Source of the DNA: Acidobacteriota bacterium
GTDB taxonomy: Bacteria; Acidobacteriota; Terriglobia; Terriglobales; Acidobacteriaceae
NCBI GenBank assembly: GCA_021819255.1
Contig: JAKART010000160.1
Coordinates: 1-6,114, forward strand
DNA length: 6,114 nucleotides
Reading direction: 5' to 3'
Of this stretch, positions 1-3,600 are shown in pieces; the first letter of the stretch is position 1; every line of letters begins with the position of its first letter. The position numbers and the translations under genes are program-made. The notes beneath the pieces were generated by a model that was given only the letters and a program-made list of their open reading frames with translations, did no database searches and was not told where the DNA came from.

Positions 1-49
1 AGGCCAACAGAAACTTACGGCGCAGATCATCCCCATATGGCTTCGCCAT
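1..49 (-). CDS. IS630-family transposase, N-terminal fragment cut by the window edge
   Basis: Reading the minus strand from the ATG at 49-47 gives MAKPYGDDLRRKFLLA before the sequence ends. This pattern (M-x-K-P-Y-x-x-D-L-R-x-K-F/V) is the characteristic start of IS630-type DDE transposases, where it leads into an N-terminal helix-turn-helix that binds the element's ends. Only 16 of the several hundred residues expected are visible, so the DDE catalytic core lies outside the window and intactness cannot be judged. The frame is open upstream to a TGA at 82-80, and this ATG is the only ATG in that stretch. No strong Shine-Dalgarno sequence precedes it. The family call rests on a short motif recognised from memory, so another helix-turn-helix protein is possible but less likely. 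Confidence 0.6.
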   Translation of the reverse strand, partial: MAKPYGDDLRRKFLLA

Positions 50-109
50 CGATTCACTCGCCGCAGAGTCTCGCCAGAATCAGCTTACACTATTTCAGAA
101 ACTGCTATA
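1..109 (-). mobile_element. probable end of an IS630-type insertion sequence
   Basis: About 60 nt of non-coding sequence precede the transposase start, which suits the end of an IS630-type element. These elements insert at TA dinucleotides and duplicate them. Two TA steps occur at 106-107 and 108-109, right after an AT-richer stretch (83-105), and either could be the target-site junction. The other end is not in the window, so neither the terminal inverted repeat nor the exact boundary can be confirmed. The boundary is inferred from where the sequence character changes. Confidence 0.35.
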
Positions 110-137
110 GAAACCGATGCTCGGGTCCCACAGGCCA

Positions 138-155
138 CATCTCTGAGAGGAGATG
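138..155. repeat. REP-like palindrome, copy 1 (CATCTC stem)
   Basis: A perfect 6-bp inverted repeat pairs CATCTC (138-143) with GAGATG (150-155) around the loop TGAGAG. The second palindrome, 92 bp to the right, has the same stem sequence. Short imperfect palindromes in pairs beside a RAYT gene are what REP/BIME elements look like, and a RAYT remnant begins at 279. The stem is short, so chance cannot be ruled out from this copy alone. Confidence 0.35.
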
Positions 156-225
156 CGTTGAGTTCACGGGCCAGTGAGAACGGCGAGTGGCGCGCTTCCC
201 GTCATTCTCCGGTCGGATTGGGCGC

Positions 226-253
226 CCTACATCTCGGTTTTTTGAGATGTGGG
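226..253. repeat. REP-like palindrome, copy 2 (CCTACATCTC stem)
   Basis: A perfect 7-bp inverted repeat pairs ACATCTC (229-235) with GAGATGT (244-250) around the loop GGTTTTTT. A T-G wobble (228/251) and two C-G pairs extend it to about 10 bp. It shares the CATCTC/GAGATG core with the palindrome at 138-155 and lies 25 bp upstream of the start of the RAYT remnant. That position and the shared stem suggest a REP-type element mobilised by this transposase class. A transcription terminator is a weaker alternative, because the T-run sits in the loop and not after the stem. Confidence 0.45.
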
Positions 254-278
254 TTTACCGGATGTTCCGCTTGTACCC

Positions 279-598
279 ATGAGGCAGGGAGTGGAACGCC
301 TCTATGGCTGTCAAGAACACCACTCGGTGACTGCGTTCTGCCCGGGGCGTCAGCCGCTTCCCGCATCGCCGCAGTCGCGGCTCGCCTTCGGGCGATACCT
401 GAAGGCCGTAAGCGCAAAGGATGGGTTCAGCTTTGACTCCTTCTGGGGCCAGGTGTGAGCACGCTCACTGGCTCGTGAATGAGCCGGGGCAAGGCGAAAT
501 CTCGCGCGTCTTGCAGGCGCTCAAGGTCCATGCAGGCGCTCAAGCTCTTGGTGGCAAACAGGATGCAGGCAGGCTCCCTCCGGCAGCGTCGGTTCTAC
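279..598 (+). pseudogene. decayed REP-associated tyrosine transposase (RAYT, Y1/IS200-like fold)
   Basis: RAYTs are single-strand HUH transposases linked to REP palindromes. Three frames read in series recover one. From the ATG at 279, MRQGVERLYGCQEHHSVTAF continues through RQPLPASPQSR to DSFWGQV and a TGA at 456, matching the usual N-terminus (G-L-K-R-Y-Y-G, H-F-I-T-F, R-Q-P-L). The next frame gives EHAHWLVNEPGQGEISRVLQ (457-516), matching the family's P-E-H-V-H-L-L-V-S-E-P segment with the HxH metal-binding pair kept (codons 460-462 and 466-468). The third gives QALKLLVANRM and RQRRFY (533-598), matching the family's W-Q-R-R-F-Y with W changed to R. The first shift fits loss of about 8 nt that would have encoded the V-M-P before EH. 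The second fits a 19-bp tandem duplication at 512-544. The C-terminal part (N-P-V-K-R-G-L-V region) is missing or unrecognisable, although a QWRF near 637-648 could be a scrap of it. It cannot encode a working enzyme. Confidence 0.7.
512..544 (+). repeat. 19-bp tandem duplication that breaks the RAYT frame
   Basis: The 14-mer TGCAGGCGCTCAAG occurs at 512-525 and again at 531-544, exactly 19 bp apart, so one 19-bp unit plus 14 bp is repeated. Nineteen is not a multiple of three, and removing one unit joins the two flanking RAYT frames into EISRVLQALKLLVANRM. This makes the duplication the direct cause of the second frameshift. Confidence 0.75.
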
Positions 599-676
599 GT
601 CATTTTTACCGTGAATGGGTATCTCGAAGCGGGCCTGCAGTGGCGTTTTCATTGGGGAAAACACCCATCGAAGTCG

Positions 677-694
677 GGGCGTCCTTCGACGCCC
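677..694 (-). terminator. GC-rich hairpin just past the CRTAC1 gene, possible terminator
   Basis: A perfect 7-bp stem (GGGCGTC with GACGCCC) closes a 4-nt loop. On the minus strand it starts 12 nt after the stop codon of the CRTAC1 gene. The position suits a transcription terminator, but no clear U-tract follows; only a short TTTT lies further downstream. It could instead be a decay-protecting 3' end or an unrelated palindrome. Confidence 0.35.
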
Positions 695-706
695 GCACTG
701 AAGATG

Positions 707-2650
707 TTAGTACTGCGGTACGGTGGCGCCCTTTCCGGCGCCTTCCACCACGGTGTAAATGGCATCGATGCCGGGCAAGTGAACCTGCTCCACCTTGCCA
801 TCCGGCCAATGAACCTCGATGCGATCGATTCGGGAGGCCGCTCCCAGACCGAAGTGCAATCTTGGATCGGAAGAGGATTCAAAGCTGCCGCCGCTGACCA
901 CATCGGCCCGCTGGCGGAAGCCGTCGGCGGTGAGGTAGACGGTGGCTCCAATGGCGTCGCGCGGGCTCCTGGGTCCGCCCACCAGATGCAGATCAACCCA
1001 GTGATTCTGGTTCTTCACCACGTCGCGCAGCAGCGTGGGCGGGCCATCGATGTTATTGATCACCACGTCAATCTTCCCGTCGTTGAACAGATCGCCAAAG
1101 GCGAGGCCACGCGCGGCCTGGGCCTCTGCGAGGCCGGTGCCCTCTACGGCCGGAACGAGCTCCAGTTTCCCTTTGACGTTGTGGAAGAGTAGGGGGCGTT
1201 GCTTCCAGGTGGTTCCCCAGGGGTGTGCGTCGACCTGGGGGTACACGTGGCCGTTGGCCTCAAAGAGATCCAGCCAGCCGTCGTTGTCATAGTCGAAGAA
1301 TCCGGTCCCCCAGCCAAGAAAGGGTATGGTGGGCTGAGCGATGCCGAGCATATCGCTGGCATCGGTGAAATTGTCGCCTCCGTCGTTGCGGTAGAGAACC
1401 TTGTAGTCGTCGGAGAAGTCAGTGATGAAGAGATCGATGCGGCCGTTGTGCCACAGATCTCCGGCTGCGATACCCATCGTCGCGGTCTCACGGCCGCTTC
1501 CATTCAATGCGAATCCAGAGATATAGCTGTCATCCTCAAAGCCGCCATGGCCATGATTCATGTAAAGGTAGTTGGGAGTGGAGTCATCGGCCACCAACAG
1601 ATCCATCTTCCCGTCGCCGTTGAGGGGAATGAACAGCGAGGCCAGACCGTAGTAGTGTGGGGGGTCCGACGTCCCCGTCGCTTTGCTCACGTCGGTAAAC
1701 GTTCCGTCGCCGTTGTTGCGGAACAGGTGATCCGATTCTCCCTGCAGTCCGCGTGGACCACACATCACATTCACACCGCGAAAGCGACACTGCCAGTGAT
1801 TCACCTCCGCCGAGCCCGGGGCGGGCGGATATTTCAGGTCGTAGTGCACGTATCCCGGTACAAAGAGATCCAGCCGCCCGTCGCCGTTGTAGTCTCCCCA
1901 GGTGGCGCCGGTGGACCAGTTGCCCAGGGTGACGCCGGCCTGCTCGGCGGTGTCGGTAAAGGTTCCGTCGTGGTTATTGTGGTAGAGGCGGTTATGGCCG
2001 AAGTTCGAGACAAAGATGTCCGGCCAGCCATCGTTGTCGTAATCCGCCACGGCGACGCCGAAGCCCCAGCGATCGTTGGTGACGCCAGCGTGTTGGCTCA
2101 CGTCGGTGAAGGTTCCGTCGTGATTGTTGTGGAACAGGGCCGCATGCGGCGGCGTGCTCTTGCCGGAGAGCGAGTCGTAAGTGGCCCCATTGACCAGGTA
2201 GATATCCATCCATCCGTCATGGTCGTAGTCCAGCAGCGCCACTCCGGACCCGATGGTCTCTAAAATGTACGGCTTCTGCCTGGTGCCCATCTGCTGCCGC
2301 CAGCCGGCCAGTCCAGAGCTCCTGGTGACGTCTCTGAAGATCACCGGTCCGGTCTTGACGTAGCCGCCCGCGGTAATGGGACGGTGCTCTGCATCATAGA
2401 CCGGCGCTTGGGGAGCTCCGGTGCTGGATCCTCCCATGGTTGCTGACTGCTGCTGATCGGACTGCTGATCCTGTGATCCGCTTCTCCCGGCCGTCTGCAG
2501 TCCCGTGGGCAGGGCAAACACGCTGTTCAAAACCCAAACTGAGAGGCTCCCGCACAGCCCCAAACGCAAGCCGAGCGCAAAGCGCTTCCTTTTTTTCTCT
2601 CCAAGACAGCATCTCAACGAGTCACACCCTTGTTTTCTAACTGAGCTCAT
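707..2650 (-). CDS. secreted CRTAC1-family protein with FG-GAP/VCBS repeats and C-terminal ASPIC/UnbV domain
   Basis: The 647-residue product has a basic N-region (KKRKR, 19-23), a hydrophobic stretch (24-46) ending VFA, and a Q/S-rich linker (about 50-80), so export by a Sec-type signal is likely. A beta-propeller region follows. Calcium-loop-like motifs lie at 141 (DYDHDGWMD), 203 (DYDNDGWPD), 253 (DYNGDGRLD) and 453 (DYDNDGWLD), with degenerate ones near 342, 398 and 520. They alternate with blade-end motifs of the type NNxDGTFTD (175, 225, 312; weaker at 365 and 422). Residues 566-632 form the ASPIC/UnbV domain (RDAIGA, SGGSF, SDPRLHFGLG, VHWPDGK). The molecular role of this bacterial family is not established; binding or adhesion outside the cytoplasm is inference. 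The ATG at 2650 has only a distant GGAG (13 nt away). A TTG at 2617 (residue 12) has AAGGG 9 nt upstream and leaves the signal intact, so the start is uncertain. A TPR remnant lies 60 bp upstream on the same strand. Confidence 0.93.
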   Translation of the reverse strand: MSSVRKQGCDSLRCCLGEKKRKRFALGLRLGLCGSLSVWVLNSVFALPTGLQTAGRSGSQDQQSDQQQSATMGGSSTGAPQAPVYDAEHRPITAGGYVKTGPVIFRDVTRSSGLAGWRQQMGTRQKPYILETIGSGVALLDYDHDGWMDIYLVNGATYDSLSGKSTPPHAALFHNNHDGTFTDVSQHAGVTNDRWGFGVAVADYDNDGWPDIFVSNFGHNRLYHNNHDGTFTDTAEQAGVTLGNWSTGATWGDYNGDGRLDLFVPGYVHYDLKYPPAPGSAEVNHWQCRFRGVNVMCGPRGLQGESDHLFRNNGDGTFTDVSKATGTSDPPHYYGLASLFIPLNGDGKMDLLVADDSTPNYLYMNHGHGGFEDDSYISGFALNGSGRETATMGIAAGDLWHNGRIDLFITDFSDDYKVLYRNDGGDNFTDASDMLGIAQPTIPFLGWGTGFFDYDNDGWLDLFEANGHVYPQVDAHPWGTTWKQRPLLFHNVKGKLELVPAVEGTGLAEAQAARGLAFGDLFNDGKIDVVINNIDGPPTLLRDVVKNQNHWVDLHLVGGPRSPRDAIGATVYLTADGFRQRADVVSGGSFESSSDPRLHFGLGAASRIDRIEVHWPDGKVEQVHLPGIDAIYTVVEGAGKGATVPQY

Positions 2651-2667
2651 GCGCGAAGATGGTCTCC

Positions 2668-2703
2668 GGTCCGGATTGTCCCCGGGTCCGGATTGTCCCC
2701 GGG
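2668..2703. repeat. perfect 17-bp tandem repeat, two copies
   Basis: The unit GGTCCGGATTGTCCCCG is present at 2668-2684 and 2685-2701 without mismatch, and two more bases continue the period. It fills most of the 60-bp gap between the TPR remnant's stop (2711) and the CRTAC1 start (2650). Each unit carries CCGG steps near both ends. It may be a replication-slippage product or a doubled protein-binding site; nothing in the sequence decides between these. Confidence 0.8.
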
Positions 2704-2710
2704 AAGAAGT

Positions 2711-2884
2711 TTATCCGATCGGCTTGGCCTGGACATTCTTTCGCGCCTTGATCCGTTGGCAGATGCCCCAGGCCTGCTTTGCCTGGCTGGTTTGGCCAAG
2801 CATCTGGTAGGCCTTGCCCAGCAAAAAGAATCCCTGATCAAAATCAGGATCCAGCTTCGTGGACGTTTCCAACGGATGCACCAC
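2711..2884 (-). pseudogene. C-terminal remnant of a tetratricopeptide-repeat (TPR) protein
   Basis: The minus strand from about 2854 to the TAA at 2713-2711 reads LDPDFDQGFFLLGKAYQMLG, continues as QTSQAKQAWGICQRIK, and ends with ARKNVQAKPIG. This fits one 34-residue TPR unit well: an aromatic at position 4, LG at 7-8, Y at 11, G at 15, A at 20 and W at 24. It is preceded by the typical L-D-P-D-F helix link. TPR units mediate protein-protein contacts and come in arrays, so a single unit with a tail is only the end of a larger protein. Upstream of about 2865 the frame stays open to a TGA near 3003 but loses all TPR character. Two GTG codons (2884-2882, 2881-2879) could start a 57-residue peptide, without a convincing ribosome site. 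The stump lies in the same orientation as the CRTAC1 gene and just upstream of it. TPR proteins are common neighbours of CRTAC1 genes in Acidobacteriota, which supports a former operon. A truncated but still expressed gene cannot be excluded. Confidence 0.65.
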
Positions 2885-3029
2885 AGAGCATGGGTCGGCG
2901 AACCGAACCCAAAGGGGCCGGCTTAAGTCGATGCGGTCACGCTCCCGCTCCTGTAAAAAAAGGCTTGTTCGTCCAAGTGTTTCATACCAAACGGTAGGTG
3001 ACGCTCAGAGATTCGCGCTCCAACTTTTT

Positions 3030-3058
3030 TTGATCGAGCAAGCAACTCCTGCTATGTT
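3030..3058 (+). promoter_or_regulatory. candidate sigma70-type promoter
   Basis: TTGATC (3030-3035) and TATGTT (3053-3058) are separated by 17 bp; each box matches its consensus at 4 of 6 positions. Transcription would start near 3065 and run toward the receptor gene, leaving a leader of about 535 nt. The match is modest and acidobacterial promoters are poorly characterised, so this is only a candidate. Confidence 0.25.
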
Positions 3059-3152
3059 AAGCTTGTCTCACGCACAAGGCACCTGTTCGACGCGAAGAAT
3101 CGAGGCGGAAGTAAAGACCTCGAGGGGTAAACTTTATCGGAGGTTGGCAAGG

Positions 3153-3437
3153 ATGCAATCCAGGGAGTCTCTCGTCGGGTTTCGATCCATGCAGACGATT
3201 TGCATTTCAGCTCCCTGGCCCGGTCGGCGCCTACGGAAAGGGAGCGCAGTCAACACGCAACGTGTTGGGGGTTGCGCTTCTCTTCACTTGGAGGGCCGTA
3301 GGCCGAGAGGCAGGCGGCGGAGCAAACAGCCGATCGGTTCCGGCCGATGCCAAAGGCGCGCTGTGACCAATGCCGCGCGTCGATCGATGATCTCAATAGC
3401 AAGCCAACGTTCGCAGGCTTTCCAACGATGCACGTGA
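3153..3437 (+). CDS. doubtful small ORF, 94 residues, unknown
   Basis: The ATG at 3153 is preceded by GGAGG at 3139-3143, nine bases away, a better ribosome site than most in this window. It lies about 90 nt downstream of the candidate promoter. The predicted product is very basic (RRLRK, RRPRGRRRSK, QRR) with several cysteines, no membrane segment and no recognisable domain. It resembles chance translation of GC-rich DNA more than a conserved protein, and codon third positions do not show the bias of the receptor gene. It could be a leader peptide or nothing. Confidence 0.15.
   Translation: MQSRESLVGFRSMQTICISAPWPGRRLRKGSAVNTQRVGGCASLHLEGRRPRGRRRSKQPIGSGRCQRRAVTNAARRSMISIASQRSQAFQRCT
3251..3276 (+). 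promoter_or_regulatory. two mutually exclusive hairpins in the receptor leader
   Basis: CAACACG (3251-3257) pairs perfectly with CGTGTTG (3261-3267) around a 3-nt loop. CGCAAC (3256-3261) can instead pair with GTTGCG (3271-3276) around a 9-nt loop. The two stems share bases and cannot form together. Competing stems in a long leader can act as a regulatory switch, but here this is only a structural possibility. Confidence 0.2.
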
Positions 3438-3590
3438 CTCTGTTTTCCTGAACGTCTCCATCTTCCACGATCATACGGCAGGACCGCATCTTTTCCGCAC
3501 CATCTCCCGCTAGTCCTCTGTCTCTATGCATCTCCTGCATGTGGACAGCTAGCTCCCACGGTGAGGAAGGGGTGCGCCTGACTTTACCTT

Positions 3591-3595
3591 AGGAG
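3591..3595 (+). promoter_or_regulatory. ribosome binding site of the TonB-dependent receptor
   Basis: AGGAG lies 5 nt before the ATG at 3601. An in-frame TGA at 3562-3564 and the absence of any other ATG between fix 3601 as the start. Confidence 0.75.
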
Positions 3596-3600
3596 TCTCC

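Larger units (their letters stand above)
2885..3600. other. gene-poor region between the TPR remnant and the receptor gene
   Basis: No frame in these roughly 700 bp gives a recognisable protein. The longest open frame (plus, 2859-3437) is rich in Arg, Ser and Cys and shows no domain or steady codon preference. The region holds an A7 run (2955-2961), a T8 run (3024-3031), a candidate plus-strand promoter (3030-3058), a small ORF with a good ribosome site (3153), and several short GC-rich hairpins between 3250 and 3400. It probably serves as the upstream region and leader of the receptor gene, plus whatever is left after loss of the TPR gene's 5' part. Confidence 0.55.

Noticed and set aside
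2..436. Uninterrupted plus-strand frame from the left edge to 436
   Set aside because: It crosses the IS630 end, the palindromes and the RAYT start, all of which are better read otherwise. Its translation shows no family motif, and GC-rich DNA gives such frames by chance.
421..1192. Overlapping plus-strand open frames (421-897 and 479-1192) as separate genes
   Set aside because: Their left parts are pieces of the frameshifted RAYT remnant, and their right parts run antisense into the CRTAC1 coding region. Neither is a gene as a whole.
1199..2263. Plus-strand open frame of 354 codons, rich in Val and Ile
   Set aside because: It is antisense to the CRTAC1 gene. The Val/Ile/Ala bias is what the complement of its Asp/Asn/Gly-rich repeats produces, and it has no domain or ribosome site.
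2955..2986. Minus-strand CTTG...CAAG stem followed by CCTTTTTTT as a rho-independent terminator
   Set aside because: The stem is only 4 bp with a 6-nt loop, too weak to support the call, and no gene on that strand is seen ending there.
3250..3540. Minus-strand open frame of 96 codons
   Set aside because: No recognisable domain, no ribosome site, irregular composition, and it overlaps the presumed receptor leader.
3526..3540. ATGCA-TCTCC-TGCAT inverted repeat upstream of the receptor gene as an operator
   Set aside because: A 5-bp arm is easily found by chance, and no second copy or matching regulator is in the window.
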